From: Microbacterium sp. T32
GTDB lineage: Bacteria > Actinomycetota > Actinomycetes > Actinomycetales > Microbacteriaceae
Direction: 5' to 3'
Assembly: GCF_001619615.1 (NCBI RefSeq)
Contig: NZ_LQQP01000016.1
Span: 1 to 64,000, forward strand
DNA length: 64,000 nucleotides
Shown here: positions 1 to 12,299 of the stretch, in pieces
How the letters are laid out: each line of letters opens with the position of its first letter
How positions within the stretch are numbered: position 1 is the stretch's first letter
Program-made: the position numbers and the translations under genes
The notes under the pieces: generated by a model
What the model saw: the letters and a program-made list of their open reading frames with translations, nothing else
Told to the model about the DNA's origin: nothing
The model's database searches: none

Positions 1-316
1 GGCCGGGACAGACGAGTTCAATCTGACCAAAGAGAAACATCATTACTGACGTATCCAATGCCAACCCCCGAAAGGAGTTGGACTTTGATCCAAAGGAATT
101 TCTCGCAATCCGAAAAACGGACCGACGAGGAATAAATTGGCATTTGACAAGTGCACGCTGTTGAGTTCTCAAGGAACGGACGCACCCACAGAAACGATCT
201 CTCGACCTACCCGCGAGGCAACTTCACTACCTGATGCGCCACAGGCACGTCACAACCCACGAGTCGAATCAGAAGATTCAGTCATGGAAGACAAGCGCCG
301 AGTGGCAGAATCCGAT
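1..316 (-). promoter_or_regulatory. 5' leader of an rRNA operon (16S gene lies off the left edge)
   Basis: No protein-like reading frame fits this stretch. Read on the minus strand it contains the block TTGAGAACTCAACAGCGTGC followed by an AT-richer tract, the usual arrangement upstream of 16S rRNA in actinobacteria, and it is less GC-rich than the rest of the window. The mature 16S start was not found, so it should lie just beyond base 1. A small stem CCAAC/GTTGG at 61-81 may belong to the pre-rRNA processing structure. Assignment rests on recognising the leader motif; the rRNA gene itself is not in view. Confidence 0.75.
137..179 (-). promoter_or_regulatory. Conserved actinobacterial rrn leader element (antitermination-type box)
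   Basis: The core is the palindrome TTGAGAACTCAA at 161-172, followed on the minus strand by CAGCGTGCAC and TTGTCAAATGCCAA. Related TTGAGAAC-type boxes occur in rRNA leaders and spacers of many actinobacteria and are thought to recruit Nus-type antitermination factors to the rrn transcript. The sequence match is direct; the function is taken from the family. Confidence 0.65.
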
Positions 317-345
317 CGTATACCCACAAGCCGAAGCTCACAAGT
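317..345 (-). promoter_or_regulatory. Candidate rrn promoter
   Basis: On the minus strand ACTTGT (345-340), a 17-nt spacer and TATACG (322-317) form a plausible -35/-10 pair about 140 nt upstream of the conserved leader box. The -10 is good and the -35 is weak. Further upstream (415-435) an AT-rich patch could be an UP element or a second promoter. Confidence 0.4.
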
Positions 346-456
346 TCTGATCGGGGTGGTTAGCCGCTTGAGAGGACGCGGGGCCTTCCGGCCGCTCCGC
401 TCTCCCCTGTGGGGCGAACAAGTAATAAGTTACGCGGATCCGGGCGACTCGTCCAA

Positions 457-1284
457 TCAGCGCCTCAGCCCGGGCGTGTCGCGAAGCGAAGACCCCGGAA
501 ACACGCGGATATAGGCCCGCCGTACGACCTGGACCGTGACAGCGAGCAGAACCGACACGATCGCCCATGCGGCAGCGATACGCGTGAGAACGCCATAGAC
601 CAGCGCGGTCGGCGTCATCGCTTCACCGAGGGACGCACTCACGGAGACCGCGATCGCTCCCCCGACGATGAGAGCCACGGGCAGCGACAGCCACCAGATG
701 AGGCGAACGACATCGGACAGCACCCGACGCACCGGACCCGCGCCGCGCCGCGTCACCCAGACGAGGCCGTAGACGGCGAGCACGATCAGCCCGAACGCGC
801 TCGAACCGTACTGCAGCCACTTCACTCCGGGAAGAGGGCCCCATTGATCCTCCAACGCGGGCATCAGCTCCACGCCGAGTCGTCCCTCGTGCGTGAAGAG
901 ATCCCATGCGATGTGGGTCAGGACCCCGAACGCCAGCGACACGATGAGCCAGATCAGCGCCACGGCTCCCCCGCCGAGCGACTCGCGGAGCCCCTCGCGC
1001 CAGCCGGCATCCCACCGCGACGGCAGACGTTCGGCGACAGCGCGCGGGGAAAGCTCGCGGACCGCGGGCCGCAGGACGCAGCGCCAGAGCAGGAACAGCA
1101 CGAGCGCGAGTGCCGAGGTGACGACCACCCACGCGGGATCGTGCGTCATCGAGTAGTCGGGCCACATTCCGCGGAGGAATAACGGCAGGTCGGGGGTCAT
1201 CGCCCCGACGGCGATCGCCGCCAGCACCAGCCGCGTGCGCACGAAAGGGAGCGCGACGACGGCATGGCTCGGCGTGAAAGGCAT
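457..1284 (-). CDS. DUF4184 family membrane protein
   Basis: A 275-residue integral membrane protein of unknown function. The N-terminus MPFTPSHAVVALPF and the following TPDL motif are typical of DUF4184 proteins, and a conserved polar stretch THIAWDLFTHEG lies near residues 122-133. Hydrophobic segments are visible around residues 18-37, 52-70, 108-128, 160-178, 197-215 and 230-255. Its ATG overlaps the tyrS stop by one base (TGATG), so the two genes are translationally coupled. The conserved His and Asp residues suggest a hydrolase-like or metal-binding site in the membrane, but this is inference. Confidence 0.8.
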   Translation of the reverse strand: MPFTPSHAVVALPFVRTRLVLAAIAVGAMTPDLPLFLRGMWPDYSMTHDPAWVVVTSALALVLFLLWRCVLRPAVRELSPRAVAERLPSRWDAGWREGLRESLGGGAVALIWLIVSLAFGVLTHIAWDLFTHEGRLGVELMPALEDQWGPLPGVKWLQYGSSAFGLIVLAVYGLVWVTRRGAGPVRRVLSDVVRLIWWLSLPVALIVGGAIAVSVSASLGEAMTPTALVYGVLTRIAAAWAIVSVLLAVTVQVVRRAYIRVFPGSSLRDTPGLRR

Positions 1285-2597
1285 CAGCCGACGAACACTC
1301 CGGCGAGCGTCTTCTTTCCGCGGCGGAGGACCGAGACGCCCCCGGGAAGACCGCCGGTCACCACGGCCTCGTCGGACGAGACCTTCTCGCCGTCCAGCGA
1401 GACACCGCCCTGCGCGATCGCTCGGCGCGCCTCGCTCAGGCTGCTCACGAGCCCCGTCGCCGTGAGGGCGTCGACCACCGTCGCCCCGGGCGGCAGCACC
1501 GCGTGCGGCAGTTCGTCGAGCGCGCTGCGCAGCGTCGCGGCATCCAGAGCCGTCAGATCGCCCTGCCCGAAGAGGGCCTCGGTGGCCGCGATGACGGCCT
1601 CGGTCGCCTCCGTGCCGTGCACCGTCGTCACGACCTCGCGCGCCAACCGCTTCTGCGCGGCGCGCCGGAACGGTTCTTCGGCGACGAGGCGCTCGTACTC
1701 CTCGATCTCGGCGCGGGTGAGGAACGTGAACACCTTCAGACGCTCGACGACATCACGGTCGTCGGTGTTGAGCCAGAACTGGTACATCGCCCACGGGCTG
1801 CACATCTCGGCATCCAGCCAGATCGCATTGCCCTCACTCTTGCCGAACTTCGTCCCGTCGCTGTTCGTGATGAGCGGGGTGCCGATGGCGTGGACCGAGG
1901 CGCCCTCGACGCGGCGCACGAGGTCGGTGCCGCTGGTGAGGTTGCCCCATTGGTCGCTGCCGCCCGTCTGCAAGACGCAGCCGTAGGCGCGGAACAGCTC
2001 GAGATAGTCCAGGCCCTGGAGAATCTGGTAGCTGAACTCGGTGTAGCTGATGCCGGCCTCGGAATTGAGACGGGCGCTCACGGCATCCTTCTTCAGCATC
2101 GTCCCGACGCGGAAGTGCTTGCCGATCTCGCGGAGAAAATCGATCGCGCCGAGCGGGGCGGTCCAGTCGAGGTTGTTGACCATGCGCGCCGCGCTGTCAC
2201 CCTCGAAGCTCAGGAAGCGTTCCACCTGGGTCCGCAGCCGATCGACCCACTCGGCGACGGTCTCGCGCGTGTTGAGCGTGCGCTCCGCCGTCGGACGGGG
2301 ATCGCCGATGAGACCGGTCGAGCCGCCCACCAGGCCCAGGGGGCGGTGCCCCGCGAGCTGCAGTCGACGCATCGTGAGCAGCTGGACCAGGTTGCCGAGG
2401 TGCAGGCTGGGGGCCGTCGGGTCGAAGCCGCAGTAGAAGACGATGGGAGGCCCGGAAAGCAGGTCGCGCAGCTCGTCCTGGTCGGTCGAGACGTGGATCA
2501 GGCCGCGCCAGACGAGCTCGTCCCACACCGAGGTGAAAGCGGGATCGTTGGCGGGCGCGACGGCGCGAACGGAGAGCTCTTCGGAGGGCGCGGACAC
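1284..2597 (-). CDS. tyrS: Tyrosyl-tRNA synthetase
   Basis: Charges tRNA-Tyr with tyrosine in the cytoplasm. It is a 437-residue class I synthetase with the HIGH-like motif HLGN at 66-69, the tyrosine-site segment GGSDQWGN near 212-219, the KMSKS-like loop KFGKS at 250-254 and a C-terminal S4 RNA-binding domain (about 365-430). The start is GTG at 2597: a -10 box TAGCCT lies exactly 6 nt before it, the leaderless pattern seen repeatedly in this window. The DUF4184 gene follows with a one-base overlap. Confidence 0.97.
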   Translation of the reverse strand: MSAPSEELSVRAVAPANDPAFTSVWDELVWRGLIHVSTDQDELRDLLSGPPIVFYCGFDPTAPSLHLGNLVQLLTMRRLQLAGHRPLGLVGGSTGLIGDPRPTAERTLNTRETVAEWVDRLRTQVERFLSFEGDSAARMVNNLDWTAPLGAIDFLREIGKHFRVGTMLKKDAVSARLNSEAGISYTEFSYQILQGLDYLELFRAYGCVLQTGGSDQWGNLTSGTDLVRRVEGASVHAIGTPLITNSDGTKFGKSEGNAIWLDAEMCSPWAMYQFWLNTDDRDVVERLKVFTFLTRAEIEEYERLVAEEPFRRAAQKRLAREVVTTVHGTEATEAVIAATEALFGQGDLTALDAATLRSALDELPHAVLPPGATVVDALTATGLVSSLSEARRAIAQGGVSLDGEKVSSDEAVVTGGLPGGVSVLRRGKKTLAGVFVG

Positions 2598-2613
2598 CCT
2601 TCCAGGCTATCAG

Positions 2614-2640
2614 CGGCGGCGCATCGGCCCGGATGCCGCC
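2614..2640. terminator. Imperfect hairpin after the SatD-partner membrane gene
   Basis: GGCGGCGCATC and GATGCCGCC pair with one bulged base around a short loop. It sits between the membrane gene end (2645) and the tyrS -10 box (about 2604-2609), so it probably terminates the upstream unit. There is no U-tract, as is common in high-GC actinobacteria. Confidence 0.4.
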
Positions 2641-2644
2641 CGGC

Positions 2645-3358
2645 TCACGTCGCGTGCAGGCTCCACCACACGACGAACGCCGCCGCCAGCCCGGTGACCC
2701 AGCTCACGAGACTGCCGATGAGGAAGTACTCCGCGCGATCGCCGCCCTCGCCGTCGCGCGAGATCTCGGGGAAACGCACGATGCCCTTCGCCGCGAGAAC
2801 CGCGGCCAGCAGCGGATAGGCCCCCGCCAGGGTCAACGCGAAGACAAGGATCCGCTCGAGCGGGCCGATGAGACGGCCGCCCTTGAGCGTCGTCGGCGCG
2901 TCACCCGCATCGGGCAGCACCCGCTCCCCCATCTCGGCGCGGAGGGCGATGCGGACGACGGCATTGCCGGACTCGAGGAGGAACAGCAGGCAGCCCGCCA
3001 CCAGCAGCACGACATCCAGCGAGATGCCGGCGCGCGGACCGTACGCTTCCCAGACGGCACCGAGGAGTCCGGGGTGCGGCCGAGCGGGCGCCGCCACCAC
3101 ACACGCCGCGACCGCGACGCCGAGCAGACCGACCGGCCACAGCCCCGCGCGGGCGGGACCGCTCTCCGGCACGACCCACGTCCAGATCGCGGCGACGGCG
3201 ACCGCGAGGAGGCCCGCGACGATGGCATCCGCTCCGGCTGAGACGGCCACGAGCACGACGCCCGCGATGGCGAACGCGATGCGTCGACGCCCGACGATGA
3301 GTCGACGCAACAGGTCGACTCCGCCGACGGCGACGAGGAGCAGTGCGGCGGCGATCAT
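2645..3358 (-). CDS. Membrane protein paired with SatD-family gene
   Basis: A 237-residue polytopic protein that I do not recognise beyond its context. About six hydrophobic segments can be read: near residues 1-15, 28-62 (two), 74-90, 115-130, 168-195 and 213-232. The start is fixed at ATG 3358, which overlaps the TGA of the upstream SatD gene as ATGA; a longer reading in the same frame would run through satD and is a shadow. Coupling to SatD implies a joint role, possibly with SatD acting as its regulator or cytoplasmic partner. No catalytic motif is apparent. Confidence 0.75.
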   Translation of the reverse strand: MIAAALLLVAVGGVDLLRRLIVGRRRIAFAIAGVVLVAVSAGADAIVAGLLAVAVAAIWTWVVPESGPARAGLWPVGLLGVAVAACVVAAPARPHPGLLGAVWEAYGPRAGISLDVVLLVAGCLLFLLESGNAVVRIALRAEMGERVLPDAGDAPTTLKGGRLIGPLERILVFALTLAGAYPLLAAVLAAKGIVRFPEISRDGEGGDRAEYFLIGSLVSWVTGLAAAFVVWWSLHAT

Positions 3359-4002
3359 GCGGCGCCTCCCCCGGTCAGGGCGAGGAATCCCTCGACGACG
3401 GCGGCCGATCCGGCGGATGCCAGGGCCTGAGACACCGCGGACTGGGTGATGCCCTCGTCTCCGGCGAGCTCGCGCTGCGACCGGCCGAGGCACCGGCCGT
3501 ACGTCAGGCGCCGCGCGCGTTCGCTCATCGACGAGACGAGCTGATCGCGAGACAGCGCGTAGGCGTTCGCGAGCGCGACGCTCTGCCGCACCTCGGCATC
3601 CGCTCCCTCCTGCGCCTCGAACCAGGTGCGCGCGAGCGGCGCGACGCGTTGCTGGACGGCCTCGATCCGCTCGATCGCGGCACGCGCGGCCCACCACGCG
3701 GGGCCCTCGGGGATCGTCCGATCCCCCAGTTCCACCGGCCGGACGTCGCCGACGCCCACGCCGAAGCGGCACTCGACCCCGTCCGGCAGGTTCAGGCGCA
3801 CGAGGAGCAACGCCGCCGCCGCCGCGGCGACCGTGGGGTACTCGGCCTGCAGCTCGTCGCCGACGACGGCCGTCAGAGGAGCGACGGCGAGCGGGACGTC
3901 GGCCTCCGCGCGGGCGACCGCCGTCTCGATCGCGCGCTGCGCGGCCGTCCGATCGTCCAACTCTCGCGAGCGGACGATATCGGCGATCACAGCGGCGGTC
4001 AT
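3355..4002 (-). CDS. SatD family protein with C-terminal helix-turn-helix
   Basis: A 215-residue cytoplasmic protein. The N-terminus AVIADIVRSREL and the following alpha/beta region match the SatD family, named from the acid-tolerance locus of Streptococcus mutans and of unclear biochemistry. Residues 174-198 (RSQRELAGDEG-ITQSAVSQALAS) look like a DNA-binding helix-turn-helix. The gene is followed with an ATGA overlap by a membrane protein gene and preceded by a palindrome (4006-4022) plus a further half-site, so autoregulation is plausible. The family call is fairly firm; the regulatory role is inference. Confidence 0.8.
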   Translation of the reverse strand: MTAAVIADIVRSRELDDRTAAQRAIETAVARAEADVPLAVAPLTAVVGDELQAEYPTVAAAAAALLLVRLNLPDGVECRFGVGVGDVRPVELGDRTIPEGPAWWAARAAIERIEAVQQRVAPLARTWFEAQEGADAEVRQSVALANAYALSRDQLVSSMSERARRLTYGRCLGRSQRELAGDEGITQSAVSQALASAGSAAVVEGFLALTGGGAA

Positions 4003-4005
4003 GGG

Positions 4006-4039
4006 ATAAGCGTATTGCTTATGGGGGCGGTTTTATAAG
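4006..4039 (-). promoter_or_regulatory. Candidate satD operator/promoter with ATAAGC palindrome
   Basis: ATAAGC-GTATT-GCTTAT (4006-4022) is a perfect 6-bp inverted repeat with a 5-base centre, starting only 4 bases upstream of the satD ATG. An isolated TTATAAG at 4033-4039 gives a third half-site and, on the minus strand, a TATAAA-like -10. In DNA this GC-rich the AT-rich palindrome stands out and fits the site of the helix-turn-helix in SatD itself. Confidence 0.5.
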
Positions 4040-4050
4040 TGTTTGGCTAA

Positions 4051-5490
<1,440 letters not shown>

Positions 5491-5521
5491 CTAGCGAGAG
5501 CGGCGGACACCACCCGGCCGC

Positions 5522-8797
<3,276 letters not shown>

Positions 8798-8801
<4 letters not shown>

Positions 8802-9700
8802 GCGACCACCTCCGTTCCGATTCCTTTACTGGTGAAGAGTTCGACGAGCACCGAGTGCGGCACCCGTCCGTCGATGATGGCGGCCGTGGGCACTCCCCCG
8901 TCGACCGCGTCGAGGCACGCCTGCATCTTCGGGATCATGCCCGACTCGAGCTTCGGGACCATCGCGCGCAGCTCGGTCGACGTCAGGTGCGACACGAGCG
9001 AGTCGCGGTTCGGCCAATCCGCGTACAGCCCGGGCACGTCCGTGAGGACGACGAGCTTCTTCGCGTTGAGCGCGACCGCGAGCGCGGCCGCCGCGGCATC
9101 CGCGTTGACGTTGAGCGAGGTCCCCGGGTTGTCCAGGTCGGGCGCGATCGACGAGACGATCGGCACGCGGCCGGCGGCGAGGTGGTCGAGGACCGGCTGC
9201 GGGTCGACCGTGACGACGTCGCCGACGCGGCCGAGGTCGTGCTCCACGCCGTCGACCACGACGCCGCGGCGACGGCCGCCGAAGAGTCCGGCATCCTCTC
9301 CGCTGAGCCCGGTCGCGAGTGGGCCGTGGGCGTTGACCTTGGCGACGAGCTGCGGGTTGATCTGCCCGGTCAGCACCATGCGCACCACACCGATCGCCTC
9401 GGTCGAGGTGACGCGGTAGCCCCCGCGGAACTCGCTCGGGATGTCGAGCCGGTTCAGCATGGAGGAGATCTGCGGCCCGCCGCCGTGCACGACGACCGGT
9501 TTCACCCCGACGTAGCGGAGGTAGGCGATGTCGGCGGCGAACGCATCCTGGAGCTCATCGCTCACCATGGCGTTGCCGCCGTACTTCACGACCACCACCT
9601 GGTCGCGGTACTTGCGCACCCACGGCAGCGACTCGACGAGCGTCACTGCCCGTTCGCTCGCCTGGGCGGGATCGGTGTCCTGGAGGTCGATGTCGCTCAT
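8798..9700 (-). CDS. argB: Acetylglutamate kinase
   Basis: Phosphorylates N-acetylglutamate, the usual arginine-feedback step. The 300-residue amino-acid kinase shows KYGGNAM near the N-terminus, the substrate loop [11 protein letters not shown] and the C-terminal GMIPKM segment. It starts at ATG 9700, which overlaps the argJ stop (ATGA), and ends in a GTGA overlap with argD. The length and motifs fit the arginine-sensitive class. Confidence 0.97.
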
Positions 9701-10854
9701 GAGGCGTAGGCGCTGTTCTCGTGGACGTAGTCGTGCGTGAGATCGTTCGTGCGGATCGTGGCCGCGGCGTCGCCGACCCGCAGGTCGACGAGGAGATCGG
9801 TCGCACGGGGAGTCAGGTCGACCTCCTCACGGGGGCGGTCGGGACCGCCGGCCGAGCACACGCGGACGCCGTTCATCCAGACGTCGACGTCGTACGGGTC
9901 GAACGCAGCTCGCGTGGTGCCGATGGCGGCGAGCACACGACCCCAGTTCGGGTCGTTGCCGAAGATCGCGGCCTTGAAGAGGTTGTTCCGGGCGATCGAG
10001 CGCCCCACCTCGACGGCGTCGTCCTCGGAGGCGGCGCCGACCACGCGGATCGTGATGTCGTGGCTGGCACCCTCGGCATCCCCCTGCAGCTGCGCCGCGA
10101 GGTCGTCGCACACCGCAGCGAGCGCGTCGGCGAACTCGTCGGCATCCACCCGGATGCCACTGGCCCCGCTGACGAGCAGCGTCACCTGGTCATTGGTCGA
10201 CATGCACCCGTCCGAGTCGAGGCGGTCGAAGCTCACGCGCGTCGCCGCGCGCAGCGCGGCGTCGGCCTCGGCCGAGTCCAGGACGGCGTCGGTGGTGAGG
10301 ACCACCAGCATCGTCGCGAGGCCCGGGGCGAGCATGCCGGCGCCCTTGGCCATGCCCCCGATGCTCCACCCCGTGCCGCGGTGCTCGGCCCGCTTGGGCC
10401 GCGAGTCGGTGGTCATGATCGCGAGCGACGCATCCTCGCCACCGTCGACGGAGAGGGCGGCGATCCCCTTCTCGACGCCGTCGAGGACCTTCGCGCGGAA
10501 CACCTCGTCGCCCGTGCCGATGAGCCCCGTCGAGCACACGACCACGTCGCCCGCGCCGACGCCGAGGAGCTCCGCCGCGCGCTCGGCGGTCTGGTGCGTC
10601 GTCTGGAATCCGAACGATCCGGTGAAACAGTTGGCGCCTCCCGAGTTCAGGACGACCGCCTCGACGACACCGTCCCGGACGACCTGCTCGGACCACAGGA
10701 TCGGATTGGCCTTCGCCCGGTTCGACGTGAAGACGGCGGCGCCGACCTTGAGCGGGCCGCGGTTGACGACGACCGCGACGTCACGGGCGCCCGTCGACTT
10801 CAATCCGACGGCGACACCGGCCGCCTCGAACCCTGCGGGGACGGTCACGCTCAC
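9697..10854 (-). CDS. argJ: Bifunctional ornithine acetyltransferase/N-acetylglutamate synthase
   Basis: Moves the acetyl group from acetylornithine to glutamate, closing the cyclic arginine pathway. The 385-residue precursor self-cleaves before a threonine; the motif ATML is at 180-183, with T181 as the new N-terminal nucleophile of the beta chain. The GTG start at 10854 overlaps the argC TGA (GTGA); a longer open frame reaching 11541 is a shadow inside argC. Presence of argJ explains why no argA/argE-type genes are needed. Confidence 0.96.
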   Translation of the reverse strand: MSVTVPAGFEAAGVAVGLKSTGARDVAVVVNRGPLKVGAAVFTSNRAKANPILWSEQVVRDGVVEAVVLNSGGANCFTGSFGFQTTHQTAERAAELLGVGAGDVVVCSTGLIGTGDEVFRAKVLDGVEKGIAALSVDGGEDASLAIMTTDSRPKRAEHRGTGWSIGGMAKGAGMLAPGLATMLVVLTTDAVLDSAEADAALRAATRVSFDRLDSDGCMSTNDQVTLLVSGASGIRVDADEFADALAAVCDDLAAQLQGDAEGASHDITIRVVGAASEDDAVEVGRSIARNNLFKAAIFGNDPNWGRVLAAIGTTRAAFDPYDVDVWMNGVRVCSAGGPDRPREEVDLTPRATDLLVDLRVGDAAATIRTNDLTHDYVHENSAYAS

Positions 10855-11900
10855 GGGGCGACTCCATTCGTGGGGAGCGCCGTGGTCTCGCGGAGACCCA
10901 GCGCGATGTTCATGGACTGCACCGCGGCTCCCGCCGTGCCCTTCATCAGATTGTCGACGGCGCCGACGACGACCACCCGGTTCGCCGCGCGGTCGATAGC
11001 GAGCCCGAGGAGTGCGGTGTTGGCGCCCAGCACGTCCGCCGTCCGGGGGAACGTCCCCTCCGGCAGCACGTGGACGAACGGCTCGTCGGTGTACGCGTCC
11101 TCCCACGCCGCGCGGATCTCGGCGTCCGAGACCCCTTCGCGGATCGCGGCGGACGAGGTGGCGAGGATCCCGCGCGCCATCGGGACGAGAACGGGGGTGA
11201 AGGAGATCCGGATGCCATCGGCCGGTGCCCCGGCGGCGACCAGGGCCTGCCGGATCTCGGGGATGTGCCGGTGGGTGCCGCCGACCGCGTACGGGTTGGC
11301 GGTGCCGAGGATCTCGCTCGCGAGCAGGTTCGTCTTCGCGGACTTGCCCGCGCCGCTCGGCCCGACCGCCAGGACGGACACGATGTCGCCCGGATCGATG
11401 ACACCCGCGGCGACGCCGGGAGCCAGCGACAGCGACACCGTGGACGCGTTGCAGCCGGGGGCAGCGATCCGCGTCGCGCCCCGCAGCAGTTCGCGCTGCT
11501 TGCCGTCGCCGACGGGGAGTTCCGGCACGCCGTAGGCCCACGGCTCGGCGTGCTCGCCGCCGTAGAACGCGGCCCAGTCGGCCGCGGAGGTGAGCCGGTG
11601 GTCGGCCCCCGCGTCGATCACGAGCGGCGTGTCACCGAGGGCATCGGTGTAGGCCGCGGACTGTCCGTGCGGGAGCGCGAGGAACACGACGTCGTGCCCC
11701 GCGAGCACCTCGGGCGTCGTGGCCTGCAGCTCGAGGTGCGCGAGCGAGCGCAGATGAGGCTGGTGGGAGATCAGCCGCTGCCCGGCGTTGGCGTGCGCCG
11801 TGACCGTACGGATCTCCACGTCGGGATGGTCGGCGAGCAGACGAAGGATCTCGCCGCCCGCGTAGCCGGAGGCGCCGGAGACGGCGACCGAGAGGGTCAT
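10851..11900 (-). CDS. argC: N-acetyl-gamma-glutamyl-phosphate reductase
   Basis: NADPH-dependent reduction to N-acetylglutamate semialdehyde. The 349-residue protein has the dinucleotide motif GASGYAGGE at 9-17 and the active-site cysteine C150 in APGCNAST. It starts at ATG 11900 and is the first enzyme gene of the cluster. A TAAGGT box 6 nt before the ATG, with TTGCAG 16 nt further up, could be a private leaderless promoter; an arginine-rich short ORF ends 82 nt upstream and suggests attenuation as an alternative or additional control. Confidence 0.97.
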   Translation of the reverse strand: MTLSVAVSGASGYAGGEILRLLADHPDVEIRTVTAHANAGQRLISHQPHLRSLAHLELQATTPEVLAGHDVVFLALPHGQSAAYTDALGDTPLVIDAGADHRLTSAADWAAFYGGEHAEPWAYGVPELPVGDGKQRELLRGATRIAAPGCNASTVSLSLAPGVAAGVIDPGDIVSVLAVGPSGAGKSAKTNLLASEILGTANPYAVGGTHRHIPEIRQALVAAGAPADGIRISFTPVLVPMARGILATSSAAIREGVSDAEIRAAWEDAYTDEPFVHVLPEGTFPRTADVLGANTALLGLAIDRAANRVVVVGAVDNLMKGTAGAAVQSMNIALGLRETTALPTNGVAP

Positions 11901-11950
11901 GGATCCACCTTAGAAGTCGGGGCTGTGGCTGCAATGAGCGTGAACCGGGG

Positions 11951-12000
11951 CGGCGACGCCCGTATGCCCGACCGACGGCGGGTTACGAGGTCGCCGAGAC
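11951..12000 (-). promoter_or_regulatory. Candidate attenuator stem between leader peptide and argC
   Basis: On the minus strand CGGCGAC, inside the last codons of the leader ORF, can pair with GTCGCCG about 34 nt downstream. A ribosome stalled at the arginine run would leave the left arm free, while one reaching the stop codon would cover it. A smaller alternative stem GGGCG/CGCCC overlaps the right arm. No U-tract is present, so the outcome on transcription cannot be judged by eye. Confidence 0.3.
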
Positions 12001-12078
12001 TCGGCGTGCGACCCGACGTCGACGCACGGCAACGGTGCTCACGGAGAGCTCCTCGCTGCGGACGGCGTTCGACGACAT
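11983..12078 (-). CDS. Arginine-rich leaderless leader peptide upstream of argC
   Basis: A 31-codon ORF, too short for routine calling. It has seven arginines, with the run VRRRRVARR at residues 18-26 using mixed CGT, CGA, CGG and CGC codons. The ATG lies exactly 6 nt after a TACTCT -10 box (12090-12085), which has TTGCCC 18 nt upstream (12114-12109), the same geometry as other leaderless genes here. An internal GTG at 12042 is preceded by GAGGAG and would give a 19-residue version. The stop is 82 nt before argC. Position and composition fit a ribosome-stalling leader sensing arginyl-tRNA; this is inference, and a direct argC promoter is also possible. Confidence 0.55.
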   Translation of the reverse strand: MSSNAVRSEELSVSTVAVRRRRVARRVSATS

Positions 12079-12084
12079 TCCGCG

Positions 12085-12114
12085 AGAGTATCCGGCGCGG
12101 CCCGGCGGGGGCAA
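12085..12114 (-). promoter_or_regulatory. Promoter of the arg leader ORF
   Basis: TTGCCC (12114-12109), 18-nt spacer, TACTCT (12090-12085). The -10 is placed 6 nt before the ATG of the 31-codon ORF, so the transcript would begin at or next to the start codon. Confidence 0.5.
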
Positions 12115-12175
12115 ATCGGGGGTCCGGGCGACCGATCCGAGCGTTCCGAAAGGTGATCCAGCGACTTCTTTCAGT

Positions 12176-12197
12176 TTGTCCCCCATTTGGGGGACAA
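12176..12197. repeat. Palindromic hairpin TTGTCCCCC/GGGGGACAA
   Basis: A perfect 9-bp inverted repeat with loop ATTT. It lies between the larger pheT terminator and the arg leader promoter, and could be a second terminator or a regulator-binding palindrome. On the plus strand it is followed by TATGCT, a -10-like hexamer, but no credible plus-strand gene begins there. Confidence 0.5.
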
Positions 12198-12218
12198 GTT
12201 GGGGGTATGCTCATGGCA

Positions 12219-12271
12219 CTGCCCTCATCGCCGACCACTTCCGACTGCCCCCGCGTCGGCGATGAGGGCAG
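12219..12271. terminator. Terminator of pheST
   Basis: CTGCCCTCATCGCCGAC (12219-12235) and its exact complement (12255-12271) form a 17-bp stem with a 19-nt loop, beginning 29 nt past the pheT stop. There is no U-tract. Confidence 0.7.
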
Positions 12272-12299
12272 ACCACTGCCCCGGCGCCGATACGCCGAC

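Noticed and set aside
137..514. Plus-strand ORF in the rrn leader
   Set aside because: It runs through the conserved rRNA leader and promoter; no ribosome site and no protein similarity seen.
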